64,000 bases of DNA from Ignavibacterium sp. (GCA_032027145.1 JAVSMP010000001.1:1082903-1146902), one strand, 5' to 3'; shown: positions 34,183 to 44,616, counted from the stretch's first letter. The notes: generated by a model from the letters alone, not told the origin. Numbers and translations are program-made.

Positions 34183-35562
34183 ATGCTAAGCAGACTTTTA
34201 CAACCTGAAATCCAGTCTCTGATAGAGGAGAGACAGCTTAGCATTCTTAAAGAAATTCTTTTAGAGTGGACTCCAGCCGATATTGCTGAACTTCTTATTG
34301 ATCTTCCAGAAAAAGACCGGGTTATCATCTTTCGTTTGCTTTCTAAAGAACTTGCTGCTGATACATTTGAGTATATGGATTTTGATACTCAGATGGAATT
34401 GCTGAAGCTAATGGGTAAAGAAGAAAGCGCCGTTATCCTGAACGAAATGGATCCCGATGACCGTACCTGGTTGTTTGAGGAATTACCGGCATCTGCTGCC
34501 AAACAATTACTTCAGCTGCTTTCACCTGATGAAAGGAAAATTGCAGTACAACTGCTCGGATATCCGGAAAATTCAGTTGGAAGGCTGATGACGCCTGATT
34601 ACATTGCCGTAAAACCTTCATACTCAATCCAGGAAACTTTAGACTACATACGCGAACACGGACAAAACAAAGAAACATTAAACATAGTTTATGTTGTTGA
34701 TGAAAAAGGAAAGTTGATTGATGATATTAAGATAAAAGATTTTCTTCTTGCACCATTAAATCAAACAGTATCTGATTTGATGACAGAAAACTTTGTTGCA
34801 TTACATGTTTATGATGATCAGGAAACTGCTGTTGAAGCATTTAAAAAATATGATAGAGTTGCTTTGCCTGTTGTAGATAGAGCCGGAATTCTGATAGGAA
34901 TAGTAACTGTTGATGACGTATTTGACATAGCTGAAGAAGAAGCAACAGAAGATATGCACAAGCAGGCAGCTATGGAAGCTCTTGATGAACCTTACTCTTC
35001 GATTCCATTATTAGAGATGATAAAAAAACGTGCCGGCTGGCTGGCAGTTTTATTTCTGGGAGAAATGTTTACGGCTTCAGCAATGGCTTTCTTTGAAGAC
35101 GAAATAGCTAAGGCAGTTATACTGGCAATGTTTGTTCCGCTGATAATTTCCAGCGGCGGTAACTCAGGTTCACAAGCGGCAACGCTTGTAGTACGTGCAA
35201 TGGCACTTGGTGAAGTTACAATTAAAGACTGGTTTTTTGTTATCAGGCGCGAACTTATAACAGGACTGACATTGGGTTCTATATTAGCAGTTATTGGCTT
35301 TTTAAGGATTTTTGTCTGGCAAATGGCTTCGCATATTTATGGAGAGCATTGGTTCTTTGTTGCGCTTACTGTATCTACTTCTCTGGTTGGTGTTGTAATG
35401 TGGGGTACAATTACCGGCTCAATGCTTCCGTTTATATTAAAAAAATTTGGTTTTGACCCCGCATCATCTTCTGCACCGTTTGTTGCTACTCTTGTGGATG
35501 TTACAGGATTAGTAATTTATTTTTCAGTAGCAATTTTTATACTAAGCGGCAGACTTTTATAG
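34183..35562 (+). CDS. mgtE: MgtE-type magnesium transporter
   Basis: 459 residues. N-domain (about 1-130) with helical repeats (TPADIAELLIDLPEKDR, ELPASAAKQLLQLLSPDER), then two CBS domains with VGRLMTPDYIAV and VSDLMTENFVAL plus GIVTVDDVFDIAEEEATEDMHK, the connecting plug helix, and five membrane helices containing MFVPLIISSGGNSGSQAATLVVRAMA, the Mg2+ pore signature. It is a Mg2+-gated inner-membrane channel. A stand-alone gene after a 141-base divergent region; no Mg2+ riboswitch was recognised upstream. Confidence 0.93.
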   Translation: MLSRLLQPEIQSLIEERQLSILKEILLEWTPADIAELLIDLPEKDRVIIFRLLSKELAADTFEYMDFDTQMELLKLMGKEESAVILNEMDPDDRTWLFEELPASAAKQLLQLLSPDERKIAVQLLGYPENSVGRLMTPDYIAVKPSYSIQETLDYIREHGQNKETLNIVYVVDEKGKLIDDIKIKDFLLAPLNQTVSDLMTENFVALHVYDDQETAVEAFKKYDRVALPVVDRAGILIGIVTVDDVFDIAEEEATEDMHKQAAMEALDEPYSSIPLLEMIKKRAGWLAVLFLGEMFTASAMAFFEDEIAKAVILAMFVPLIISSGGNSGSQAATLVVRAMALGEVTIKDWFFVIRRELITGLTLGSILAVIGFLRIFVWQMASHIYGEHWFFVALTVSTSLVGVVMWGTITGSMLPFILKKFGFDPASSSAPFVATLVDVTGLVIYFSVAIFILSGRLL

Positions 35563-35654
35563 AGAAGTTTGCTGTTTTCCTGGTAAAATATTAAGAATCG
35601 TAAACTTATTATTTTTATATTTACACCGTTATAAATTATCCAAAAAGTAATAAT

Positions 35655-36536
35655 GTGAGTAAGAAAAAAATAACAAAAGGAATAATCTTAGCCGGCGGCT
35701 CAGGTTCAAGATTATATCCGATAACAAAAGTTTACAGCAAACAATTAGCATTAATTTATGATAAGCCGCTTATCTATTATCCCCTTTCTATCCTGATGCT
35801 CGGAGGAATAAAAGATGTTTTAATTATTTCGAATGAAGAAACAATACCATTATATAAGCAGTTATTTAACAGCGGTAACACAATAGGAATGAACATACAA
35901 TATGCAGTTCAACCAGCACCAAATGGAATTGCAGAAGCATTTATAATAGGAGAAGAATTTATTGGTGATGATAATGTTTGTTTGGTTCTTGGTGATAACA
36001 TCTTTTACGGCGATTTGACTTTTTTTTATGAAGCAATAGAAAAAAACACCGGTGCTACAATTTTTGGTTATCAGGTAACAGATCCCGAAAGGTATGGGAT
36101 AGTTGAGTTTGATAAACAAGGAAAGGCAATTTCAATTGAGGAGAAACCATTAAAACCTAAATCACAATATGCTGTACCCGGACTTTATATTTACAACAGT
36201 GATGTTGTAAATATTTCAAAAAATTTAAAACCTTCTGCTCGCGGTGAGCTGGAAATCTCCGATGTAAACCGAATATATCTTGAAAAAGGTGAGCTATACG
36301 TAGAAAAAATAGGCAGAGGAATTGCCTGGCTGGATACAGGAACGCCAGAAGCACTATTACAAGCATCAAACTTTTTTGGAGTAATTGAAGACAGACAAGG
36401 ATTAAAAGTAGCTTGTATTGAGGAGATTGCTTTTAATAAAGGATTTATAAATAAAGAGCAGTTTAGAGAGTTAACTAATTCGATTCCTAAATCGTTATAT
36501 AAAGATTATCTTGAAAAAATATTGAAAGAGGGATAA
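35655..36536 (+). CDS. rfbA: Glucose-1-phosphate thymidylyltransferase
   Basis: 293 residues from GTG 35655. The nucleotidyltransferase signature is GIILAGGSGSRLYPITKVYSKQL, followed by PLIYYPLSILMLGGI, LGDNIFYG and the metal/sugar-binding VEFDKQGKAISIEEKP and GIAWLDTGTPEALLQAS. It makes dTDP-glucose from dTTP and glucose 1-phosphate. It begins a polysaccharide operon with rfbC (4-base gap) and an aminotransferase; rfbB and rfbD are not in this window, so the pathway is completed elsewhere. Confidence 0.92.
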   Translation: MSKKKITKGIILAGGSGSRLYPITKVYSKQLALIYDKPLIYYPLSILMLGGIKDVLIISNEETIPLYKQLFNSGNTIGMNIQYAVQPAPNGIAEAFIIGEEFIGDDNVCLVLGDNIFYGDLTFFYEAIEKNTGATIFGYQVTDPERYGIVEFDKQGKAISIEEKPLKPKSQYAVPGLYIYNSDVVNISKNLKPSARGELEISDVNRIYLEKGELYVEKIGRGIAWLDTGTPEALLQASNFFGVIEDRQGLKVACIEEIAFNKGFINKEQFRELTNSIPKSLYKDYLEKILKEG

Positions 36537-36540
36537 GTAA

Positions 36541-37089
36541 TTGGAGGTTATAAAAACAGAGTTTCCCGGTTTATTTTTGATCAAACCTAAAGTATTTGGT
36601 GATATAAGAGGATACTTTTTTGAAAGCTACAATAAAGATGTCTATCATAAAGCTGGAATAGATTTCCATTTTGTTCAGGATAATATTTCTAAATCAAAAA
36701 AGAATACTATAAGGGGACTTCATTATCAGATTGGCAACAAAGCACAGGGTAAATTGTGTCAGGTAATCTCTGGCAAAGTGCTGGATGTTGCAGTAGATAT
36801 ACGATTTGGTTCACCTACATTTGGAAAATATTTTGCTTCAGAATTAACTGAAGAAAATCACACCCAACTCTGGATTCCGCCCGGATTTGCTCATGGCTTT
36901 TCTGTTTTATCAGACGAAGCAATTTTTTCATATAAATGTACTGAACTTTATTGTAAAGAACTCGAAAGAGCAATTTTATACAATGACCAGCAGCTGAACA
37001 TTGATTGGAAAGTTAACGCTCCGCTTGTTTCTGAAAAGGATTTACAGGCAAAGTTATTCAAAGAAATCAATAAAGACTTCATCTATTAA
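36541..37089 (+). CDS. rfbC: dTDP-4-dehydrorhamnose 3,5-epimerase
   Basis: 182 residues from TTG 36541. A cupin of the RmlC family: FGDIRGYFFESYN, QDNISKSKKNTIRGLHYQ (catalytic His), LDVAVDIRFGSPTFGK (Asp), WIPPGFAHGFSVL, and the catalytic Tyr within KCTELY. It epimerises dTDP-4-keto-6-deoxyglucose at C3 and C5. The gene is tightly linked to rfbA and precedes a sugar aminotransferase, so the end product may be an amino sugar rather than rhamnose. Confidence 0.9.
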   Translation: MEVIKTEFPGLFLIKPKVFGDIRGYFFESYNKDVYHKAGIDFHFVQDNISKSKKNTIRGLHYQIGNKAQGKLCQVISGKVLDVAVDIRFGSPTFGKYFASELTEENHTQLWIPPGFAHGFSVLSDEAIFSYKCTELYCKELERAILYNDQQLNIDWKVNAPLVSEKDLQAKLFKEINKDFIY

Positions 37090-37112
37090 TTTGTATTCAA
37101 AAAGGAAATTAT

Positions 37113-38279
37113 ATGCAAGTTCCGTTGTTAGATCTTAAACTTCAATACCAGTCATTAAAAAAAGAGCTTGATGAAGCTATTATAAAAGTAGCTGAATCAC
37201 AGTACTTTATTCTTGGACCTGAAGTAACAAGTATGGAAAAAGAATTTTGCAGCTATCTTGGCTGTAAACATGCACTTGGTGTTTCATCCGGTACTGATGC
37301 TCTTCTATTAGCTCTGATGGCTGTTGACATAAAACCCGGTGATGAAGTTATCGTACCAACATATTCATTCTTTGCAACTGCTGGAGTTGTTTCAAGATTA
37401 TTTGCTGTTCCGGTTTTTGTTGAGAACGATCCTGTTACATTTAATATTGATCCAAAAGACTTTGAAAGAAAAATTACTGCAAAAACAAAGGCTGTAATCC
37501 CTGTTCATCTTTATGGTCAGAGTGCTGAGATGGATGAAATAATGAAGATTGCAAAATCTCATAATCTTATCGTTATTGAAGATGCTGCTCAGGCAATCGG
37601 CACACAATATAAAGATGGAAGATTTGTTGGAACAATAGGTGATATCGGATGCTTTTCATTTTTTCCCAGCAAGAATCTCGGCTGTTATGGTGATGGAGGC
37701 TTGATTACAACTAATAATGATAAGCTCGCAAAAATCCTTACTATTAAAAGAGTGCACGGCGGTGAACCTAAATATTATCACAAAGTAATCGGCGGTAATT
37801 TCAGAATTGATGCTTTACAGGCAGCAGTGTTGAGAGTTAAACTTCCACATTTGGATAAATGGTCTGAGAAAAGAAGACAGAATGCAAATCGCTATACACA
37901 ATTATTTAAGGACGCCGGCCTGGCAGAAGAAACAGGAAAAACATCCTTCGATTCTAAAAATAAAGTGTTGCTGCCTAAAGCTGTTTATGATTTAGCAAGT
38001 GTGAAAAATTATCATATCTACAATCAATATATCATCAGGATTGAAAACAGAGATGCTGCGAGAGAATTCTTAACTAAAAATGAAATCGGAACAGAAATAT
38101 ATTATCCGGTTCCTTTTCATTTACAGGAATGTTTTAATGAGCTTGGTTATAAAAAAGGAGATTTTCCCGTATCAGAATTTGCGGCAGATAAATCCTTAGC
38201 TTTACCAATATTCCCTGAGTTAAGTGATGATCAACTTGTGTATGTAGTTGAAACTTTAAAAAAGTTTTTCAATAAGTAA
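37113..38279 (+). CDS. DegT/DnrJ/EryC1-type sugar aminotransferase
   Basis: 388 residues, PLP fold type I. GVSSGTDALLLALMA binds phosphate, VIPVHLYGQSAEMDEI and IEDAAQAIG (Asp) bind the PLP ring, and the PLP lysine is in CFSFFPSKNLGCYGDGG. GGNFRIDALQAAVL and the C-terminal EIYYPVPFHLQECF are family blocks. It transaminates a nucleotide keto-sugar. In this setting a dTDP-3- or 4-keto-6-deoxyhexose is the likely substrate, supplied via RfbA; the exact position is not deducible. Confidence 0.9.
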   Translation: MQVPLLDLKLQYQSLKKELDEAIIKVAESQYFILGPEVTSMEKEFCSYLGCKHALGVSSGTDALLLALMAVDIKPGDEVIVPTYSFFATAGVVSRLFAVPVFVENDPVTFNIDPKDFERKITAKTKAVIPVHLYGQSAEMDEIMKIAKSHNLIVIEDAAQAIGTQYKDGRFVGTIGDIGCFSFFPSKNLGCYGDGGLITTNNDKLAKILTIKRVHGGEPKYYHKVIGGNFRIDALQAAVLRVKLPHLDKWSEKRRQNANRYTQLFKDAGLAEETGKTSFDSKNKVLLPKAVYDLASVKNYHIYNQYIIRIENRDAAREFLTKNEIGTEIYYPVPFHLQECFNELGYKKGDFPVSEFAADKSLALPIFPELSDDQLVYVVETLKKFFNK

Positions 38280-38288
38280 AAGTATCTT

Positions 38289-39941
38289 ATGTTAAAAAAG
38301 ATATTTCTGTCACTGCTATTTAGTTTTATCACATTTGCACAGGTGGTTTATGAGCCGCTGCACAAAGATATTTATTCATTCCTCGCAAGACTTAGCCAAA
38401 AATCTGTTATTGAGTTTAACGATCAGATAAGACCTGTTAGCAGAAAATATATCGCTCAAAAACTAATTGAAGTTACCGGAAAATCTGATAAACTGACTTC
38501 ATTGGAGAAGGATGAATTAGACTTTTACAGCAAAGATTTTCGTTTTGAATTTGATCTGCTGAAAAATATTAAGGAAGATTCTTCAGGAATTTTATTTTTC
38601 AGATATGATAAATCAGAAAGATTAAGGCTATTCAGTTTTAATAATAATTTCTTCAGATTAAATATAAGCCCGATACTTGGTTTACAAATTGGTACTCGTG
38701 ACAATGAAAAGCTAACCCATATATGGAATGGAATTGCCACTTACGGCTACATTGATAAATATATCGGGTTTAGTTTTGATTTCAGAGACAATACTGAAAC
38801 CGGTAAAACAATAGATAAGTTAAAACAGTTTACACCAATAACAGGCGTCGAAGCAAAATCGGATTTAACTACCCCGGTTTTTCCTCCGGATAAAATGGAG
38901 TATAGTAAAATAAACGCTGTAGTTGCAACTGAATGGGATTGGGGATCGTTTGCAGTTGGTAAAGATTTAATGGAGTGGGGTTATGGTAAAAGCGGATTGC
39001 TGGTTCTATCACAAAAAGCTCCCTCATTCGGATTTATAAGATTGGATGTTAAACCTGTTGATTGGCTCAGGTTTAATTATTTGCACGGCTGGTTATCATC
39101 AACAGTATTGGACTCTAACACAATAATTCATAATCTATCAGGCGGCATCAGTTTTTCATTTATTGATAAGTTTATTGCTTCCCACACATTGACAGTTACA
39201 CCACTAAAAGGATTGGATATTTCACTTGGAGAATCGATCGTTTATGATAAAAAGCTTGAACTTTTATACTTAATGCCAATAATGTTTTTCCGGTTAGCAG
39301 ATCATCAGCTAAGCCATCAGTTAAACGCTGCCGGAAGCAATGCGCAAATGTTTTTTGGAATAAGTTCAAGGGGTAACATAACAAATACTCATTTGTACGG
39401 AACATTATTTATTGATGAAATAACAATCAGCGGTTTATTTGATTCATACAAACAGCGTAATCAATTTGGGTTTACTCTTGGTGGTTCGGTTACTGACTTG
39501 CCGATAGAGAATCTGACTGCAACAATTGAATTCACAAAAATATATCCGTTCGTTTACCGGCATTATATTCAAACAACAGATTATCAAAGCTCTGGATATT
39601 TGCTTGGTCATTGGATGGGACACAATTCTGATCTGATTTATGGATCACTCAACTATAGATTTATAAGAGGTCTGCAGGCTACAGTATGGGCTCAGTACAT
39701 CCGTAAAGGTGAAAACGGAAATGTTCAGCAGCAGTACATTATTCAGCCGCAGCCGCCGTTTTTATTTGGCTTGCGAAAAAACTATTCTTACTTTGGAGCT
39801 GAAATAAAGTATGAATACACACACGAATTGTTTGGAAAATTACAATATCAAAGGACAAATTCTTCTTTGCAGCAAGATGATTTAAGTTTTGCTGATAAAG
39901 TATTAAATGAGTTTTATTTCTCAATTTATTATGGTTTATAA
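38289..39941 (+). CDS. Outer-membrane beta-barrel, capsule assembly Wzi-like
   Basis: 550 residues with signal peptide MLKKIFLSLLFSFITFAQ. A short helical N-terminal part (IYSFLARLSQKSVIEFNDQIRPVSRKYIAQKL) precedes a long series of alternating amphipathic strands ending FYFSIYYGL, an aromatic C-terminal outer-membrane signature. FGFIRLDVKPVDWLRFNYLHGWL is typical of Wzi-like capsule proteins in Bacteroidota. Position between sugar nucleotide genes supports a role in surface polysaccharide attachment. Assignment is by pattern, not a precise motif. Confidence 0.68.
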   Translation: MLKKIFLSLLFSFITFAQVVYEPLHKDIYSFLARLSQKSVIEFNDQIRPVSRKYIAQKLIEVTGKSDKLTSLEKDELDFYSKDFRFEFDLLKNIKEDSSGILFFRYDKSERLRLFSFNNNFFRLNISPILGLQIGTRDNEKLTHIWNGIATYGYIDKYIGFSFDFRDNTETGKTIDKLKQFTPITGVEAKSDLTTPVFPPDKMEYSKINAVVATEWDWGSFAVGKDLMEWGYGKSGLLVLSQKAPSFGFIRLDVKPVDWLRFNYLHGWLSSTVLDSNTIIHNLSGGISFSFIDKFIASHTLTVTPLKGLDISLGESIVYDKKLELLYLMPIMFFRLADHQLSHQLNAAGSNAQMFFGISSRGNITNTHLYGTLFIDEITISGLFDSYKQRNQFGFTLGGSVTDLPIENLTATIEFTKIYPFVYRHYIQTTDYQSSGYLLGHWMGHNSDLIYGSLNYRFIRGLQATVWAQYIRKGENGNVQQQYIIQPQPPFLFGLRKNYSYFGAEIKYEYTHELFGKLQYQRTNSSLQQDDLSFADKVLNEFYFSIYYGL

Positions 39942-39943
39942 TT

Positions 39944-40903
39944 TTGATAAATGACTTGAAAAATAAAAAGACTTACATTGCCGGTCATAATGGTATGGTT
40001 GGCTCAGCTATTTATAAAGTGTTGGTATCATCCGGTTATAAAAACATTGTTACCAAAGACTTCTCACAATTAGATTTAAGAAACCAATCAGATGTTTTAA
40101 AATTTTTCGAGACAGAAAAACCGGAAGTTGTTATTATTGCTGCAGCAAAGGTTGGTGGAATATTAGCTAACAATACTTATCGAGCAGAATTTATTTATGA
40201 TAATCTGATGATAGAATCAAATCTTATTCATTCATCTTACTTAAATAAAGTTGAGAAACTTGTTTTTCTCGGAAGTTCGTGCATTTATCCAAAACTAGCT
40301 CCTCAGCCTTTGAAAGAAGAGTATTTGCTTACTGACACTCTTGAATTTACAAATGAGCCTTATGCAATTGCAAAAATAGCCGGAATTAAATTGTGTGAAA
40401 ATTATTATCGTCAGTATGGATGTAATTTTATTTCTGCAATGCCGACTAATCTCTATGGACCAAACGATAATTTTAATCTTGAGACTTCACATGTTCTTCC
40501 GGCACTTATAAAAAAATTCCATGAAGCAAAAGTAAAAAATGAAAAGGAAGTTGTAATCTGGGGTTCAGGCAAGCCTCTTCGTGAATTTTTATTTGTAGAA
40601 GATCTTGCTGGTGCGATTTTGTTTTTAATGGAGAATGTAAACTCAGAAGATCTTTATGGAAAAGGAATCACTCATTTAAATATCGGAACCGGAAAAGATA
40701 TTTCTATTAATGATCTTGCAAAAATGATAGCTGAGATTATTGGATATAAAGGCAGTATTAATCACGATACATCAAAACCGGATGGAACTCTTCGCAAGCT
40801 TCTGGATGTTTCGCGGATAAATTCACTAGGGTGGCGGTATAAGACTGAACTGCAAGATGGAATTGATAAGACTTATAACTGGTTTTTAAGTAAATTTGCT
40901 TAG
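39944..40903 (+). CDS. fcl: GDP-L-fucose synthase
   Basis: 319 residues from TTG 39944. An extended SDR with GHNGMVGSAI (NADP-binding), AAAKVGGILANN, FLGSSCIYPK (catalytic Ser), YAIAKIAGIKLCENYYRQYG (YxxxK with Tyr and Lys) and MPTNLYGPNDNFNLETSHVLPALI. It converts GDP-4-keto-6-deoxymannose to GDP-L-fucose by epimerisation and reduction. It pairs with the gmd gene 114 bases downstream, so this region makes GDP-fucose for a surface glycan. Confidence 0.92.
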   Translation: MINDLKNKKTYIAGHNGMVGSAIYKVLVSSGYKNIVTKDFSQLDLRNQSDVLKFFETEKPEVVIIAAAKVGGILANNTYRAEFIYDNLMIESNLIHSSYLNKVEKLVFLGSSCIYPKLAPQPLKEEYLLTDTLEFTNEPYAIAKIAGIKLCENYYRQYGCNFISAMPTNLYGPNDNFNLETSHVLPALIKKFHEAKVKNEKEVVIWGSGKPLREFLFVEDLAGAILFLMENVNSEDLYGKGITHLNIGTGKDISINDLAKMIAEIIGYKGSINHDTSKPDGTLRKLLDVSRINSLGWRYKTELQDGIDKTYNWFLSKFA

Positions 40904-41017
40904 TGAATAGAACACGGATTGAACTGATCAAAGGGATTTTCACGGGTTAGAAAATCAATTTAAATCGGTTTTATCAGTTAAATCAATGTCCCATTATTTT
41001 AATCAAAAGTTGAAGAT

Positions 41018-42145
41018 ATGAAAAGAGCATTAATAACAGGAATAACAGGACAAGATGGAAGCTACTTAACAGAAATCCTTCTTGAAAAAGGATATGAAGT
41101 TCACGGAATTATCAGGAGAAGCAGCTCTTTTAATACCGGAAGAATAGATCATCTTTACAACGATCCTGAAATTCTTAATAAGAAATTGTTTCTTCATTAC
41201 GGCGATCTTGTTGATACAAGCAATCTGAACAGATTACTTGAAAAAATTCAGCCTGATGAAATATATAATCTTGCTGCACAAAGTCATGTTAAAGTTTCGT
41301 TTGAAGTTCCTGATTACACCGGACAAGTGGATGCACTTGGCACGCTAAGATTCCTGGATGCAATAAGAGAAGTAGGATTAAGAACAGTAAAATTCTATCA
41401 GGCATCAACAAGTGAATTGTATGGTAAAGTTCAGGAAATTCCACAAACTGAAAAGACGCCTTTCTATCCTCGTTCACCGTATGGCGTTGCAAAGCTTTAT
41501 GGTTTTTGGATAATTGTAAATTATCGCGAAGCTTACGATCTGTTTGCCTGTAACGGAATTTTGTTCAATCACGAGTCACCGAGAAGAGGTGAAACATTTG
41601 TAACCAGAAAAATTACTCGTGCTGCATCCAGAATTGCAGCCGGGATGCAGCAAAGTATTTCGCTTGGAAATCTTAATGCTAAAAGAGATTGGGGATATGC
41701 TCCTGAATATTGCGAAGGAATGTGGAGAATACTTCAGTATAAGCAAGCTGAGGATTTTGTTCTTGCAACCGGTCAAACTAATACCGTTAGAAAATTTGTT
41801 GAACATAGTTTTAATCACCTTGGAATTGAGTTGGAATGGAAGGGAAAAGGAATTAATGAAAAAGGTGTTATCAGCAGTGTAGATTTCAACAAAGCCAGAG
41901 CTTTGATTGATTACAGAAAAAACTCTAAGTTTTATAAATATGATTTTACCACAAAACTTAAGAAGGGCAAAGTTGTTGTTACGGTTGATAAAAATTATTA
42001 CCGACCTACAGAAGTTGATTTGTTGATAGGCAATCCGTTAAAAGCAAAAAAATTACTTGGCTGGAAAGCAAAAACAAAGTTTGAAGATCTGGTAAAGCTG
42101 ATGATAAAATCCGATATGGATAAAGTGTTAAAAAGAGGATTTTAG
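41018..42145 (+). CDS. gmd: GDP-mannose 4,6-dehydratase
   Basis: 375 residues. SDR signature [19 protein letters not shown], then [35 protein letters not shown] (catalytic Thr/Ser), [13 protein letters not shown] (YxxxK) and [21 protein letters not shown], all diagnostic of GMD. It turns GDP-mannose into GDP-4-keto-6-deoxymannose, the substrate of the fcl product just upstream. The gene faces the GH9 gene, whose stop is nine bases away. Confidence 0.94.
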   Translation: MKRALITGITGQDGSYLTEILLEKGYEVHGIIRRSSSFNTGRIDHLYNDPEILNKKLFLHYGDLVDTSNLNRLLEKIQPDEIYNLAAQSHVKVSFEVPDYTGQVDALGTLRFLDAIREVGLRTVKFYQASTSELYGKVQEIPQTEKTPFYPRSPYGVAKLYGFWIIVNYREAYDLFACNGILFNHESPRRGETFVTRKITRAASRIAAGMQQSISLGNLNAKRDWGYAPEYCEGMWRILQYKQAEDFVLATGQTNTVRKFVEHSFNHLGIELEWKGKGINEKGVISSVDFNKARALIDYRKNSKFYKYDFTTKLKKGKVVVTVDKNYYRPTEVDLLIGNPLKAKKLLGWKAKTKFEDLVKLMIKSDMDKVLKRGF

Positions 42146-42153
42146 ATTCTGTG

Positions 42154-44616
42154 TTAAATCTTTATCAAATCAAATTTATAGCCTTTAGATTTTAGATTTT
42201 TGATAAGTTCTTCAAGTCTGTTATAAAATTTATCGGTTCGTTCAGGGCTTGTTCCGAAATGGATTAGAATATTTGTCCCGTTTAATCCATATTTATTTTC
42301 GAAGCTGATAATACTGTTAAAGATTTCGTCACTTGAACGATATTGTTTCCCCATCGAAGGAATTGTATAATCTGCGTTTGAAATGATTCCCGGAGTAAAA
42401 TTGATTATCTTTATACCAATTTCATTTGCCCAGACAGATATCGTATCGTTATACCATTCATAAGGAGGAAGAAAAATTGAAGATTGACTTTTACTTACTC
42501 CAGCTTGATCTAAAGCCCTATAATTATTTTTCAGATCAGTTAGAAATTCTTTTTTTGTGATCAATGTGGAATCCCTCTTTTCCCAATCTGCATATAACAA
42601 ATGTTTGTCCGAATGAGGACCGACATAATGACCATCGTTTTTCAATTCTTTTATTAATTCAAGATGAGATCTTACAAAATTTCCTGTAAAGAAAAAGTTT
42701 GCCTTAACATTTTCATCTCTTAAAGTTTTCATTATAATTTTTGCACCGTCATCAAATTCGTGTGCACTGAAAATAAGATGCACTTCTTTTTGTGTAGTAT
42801 CGGTTTTAATAATTCCGCCATGATTGATAACAAAACTATCATAAGATTTATTCCCTTTGTTCTGAAGCGCTGACAAGTAGTAAGTTAAGCTTGCTGTTCC
42901 ATCCATTGTTGGTTCATTAGTTGAGTAATCTCCATAATCATCGTGATAAACAACATAATTGTTTTGAAATTGTTCATATTCATCCGGGCTGTAAAGCTGT
43001 ATCCCAATAAGTTTATTATAGATAGTTGCGTAAACCGGACCATCAACCAGCCCGCCAGTAATCGGATAATTATAAAGATGTGTAAAAGCAGAATGAGGAT
43101 CAGATGGATAATCACCATTTGCCGGCAATCCGACTATCATACTTGTGCCCCACGGATTACATCCAAACAGCCAATCGCGTAATGAAGCTTCCATTTCAAG
43201 ATAGTCTTCATTACCCGAAATCTCATTATACAATCTGCATTGAGTAAGTATTGCGGAAACTAAATTATTAGAACACCAGATAAACGGGATACCTATTTGG
43301 AACGGATTATCAATACCGCGCTGATAAACTGAATCAATTCCTCTTTTCATAAACGATAAAAAAATTTCTTTTGAAGCATTAAGATCATTCTCAGCCAACA
43401 AGTAATGACCAAGATTAACGAAAGGATACCATTGATAATGCCTTGCAGTATCAGCTCCCATCCACGGGGTAATCTGCTCGCTTACTCCAAAATTAATTGC
43501 ATCAGATAAATAATTATCATCACCCGAAACATTAAATAATTGCACAGCAGCAAGTTCCATATCATCAACAAAGTTATCTTCTTCATAAAAATAAGGTGAT
43601 ACACAAGGTGCCGTCTGGCAAGCTCCGGGATTGTTCTTTCCGGTTATATACGCATCTTTAGATTTTTGATAAAATGTTTCAGACAATTCAGGATAATATT
43701 TACCAAGCAATTCTGCGGCTAAAGAAAACACAGAAGAAAACTTGCCTGCAGTTGAAGCAAGTCCCGTTGCCCTGTTCTGATATTTAAAAACTCCCTGCGG
43801 CTTTCCGGTTGCAAAATAAACAGGTCTTTCCAATCCTTTTCCATAACTTGTTGTATCTTCAGTTGGCAGTCTAAATCCGCGATGATCTCTGTCATCAGCA
43901 ATCTGATTAAACATAACATCTTTTTCGGGATTCATTTTCATCAGCCAGTCAACTCCCCATTTTGCTTCATCAAGAATATCAGGAATTCCATTTGAAGCCT
44001 TGTTTCCATCTTTGTCATACTTATCGCCAAATGCTTCCGGATTTTTTGAATATGCGAATAACATCTGATAAGCTGCATTTGCAGATGTTGTAACATACTG
44101 CAAGTAATCAGAAGCATCGTGCCAGCCGCCGACAACATTGATAAAAGTTGAATCAAGCGCCGGATGATAAATTATAAATCCATCGTGAGTGTGACAGGAA
44201 TCTTTTAAAAAGGGATTGTAACCACATCTTTGCTGACGCATATAGTTGAGCAGAAAATCAGCAGTTCCGTTATACACATCATCATCAATTCTGAAAGAAG
44301 GGGATTTAATTCCATTGCATTCGATATAAAACGCGCCTTGTATTTCAAACTCAGAAAAATCTAATCTTGCTGTTGAATTAAAAGACCATTGCGTACCGAA
44401 AGATTTTATTTTATTCGATGTAAAAACTATCTGCTCTGTCAGCGCATCCTTTATTGAAAAGTTTTCAGGTAATTTAAATTCTTTGCTGATAAAGACTGCA
44501 GCTTTAATTGATTTAGTTAAATAGCCAAGTTGGTTTATTCTTATCCAGCTCTTTTGGTCCTGCGGATAATTATTTACTATTATAAAAAAGAGCAGAAGCA
44601 AAATGATTTTTTTCAT
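42154..44616 (-). CDS. GH9 glycoside hydrolase fused to a NodB-type polysaccharide deacetylase
   Basis: 820 residues with signal peptide MKKIILLLLFFIIVNN. N-terminal Ig-like CelD_N domain (IRINQLGYLTKSIKAAVF, about 22-105), GH9 catalytic domain (about 110-590) with GGWHDASDYLQY (base Asp pair), HPHSAFTH-like PHSAFTHLYNYPITGGLVDG and the acid Glu in NEPTMDGTASLTYYLS. The CE4 domain (about 610-820) has EFDDGAKI (Asp) and GPHSDKHLLYADW (HxxxH metal site). It probably cuts and deacetylates a beta-glucan or related glycan outside the cell. Confidence 0.87.
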   Translation of the reverse strand: MKKIILLLLFFIIVNNYPQDQKSWIRINQLGYLTKSIKAAVFISKEFKLPENFSIKDALTEQIVFTSNKIKSFGTQWSFNSTARLDFSEFEIQGAFYIECNGIKSPSFRIDDDVYNGTADFLLNYMRQQRCGYNPFLKDSCHTHDGFIIYHPALDSTFINVVGGWHDASDYLQYVTTSANAAYQMLFAYSKNPEAFGDKYDKDGNKASNGIPDILDEAKWGVDWLMKMNPEKDVMFNQIADDRDHRGFRLPTEDTTSYGKGLERPVYFATGKPQGVFKYQNRATGLASTAGKFSSVFSLAAELLGKYYPELSETFYQKSKDAYITGKNNPGACQTAPCVSPYFYEEDNFVDDMELAAVQLFNVSGDDNYLSDAINFGVSEQITPWMGADTARHYQWYPFVNLGHYLLAENDLNASKEIFLSFMKRGIDSVYQRGIDNPFQIGIPFIWCSNNLVSAILTQCRLYNEISGNEDYLEMEASLRDWLFGCNPWGTSMIVGLPANGDYPSDPHSAFTHLYNYPITGGLVDGPVYATIYNKLIGIQLYSPDEYEQFQNNYVVYHDDYGDYSTNEPTMDGTASLTYYLSALQNKGNKSYDSFVINHGGIIKTDTTQKEVHLIFSAHEFDDGAKIIMKTLRDENVKANFFFTGNFVRSHLELIKELKNDGHYVGPHSDKHLLYADWEKRDSTLITKKEFLTDLKNNYRALDQAGVSKSQSSIFLPPYEWYNDTISVWANEIGIKIINFTPGIISNADYTIPSMGKQYRSSDEIFNSIISFENKYGLNGTNILIHFGTSPERTDKFYNRLEELIKNLKSKGYKFDLIKI

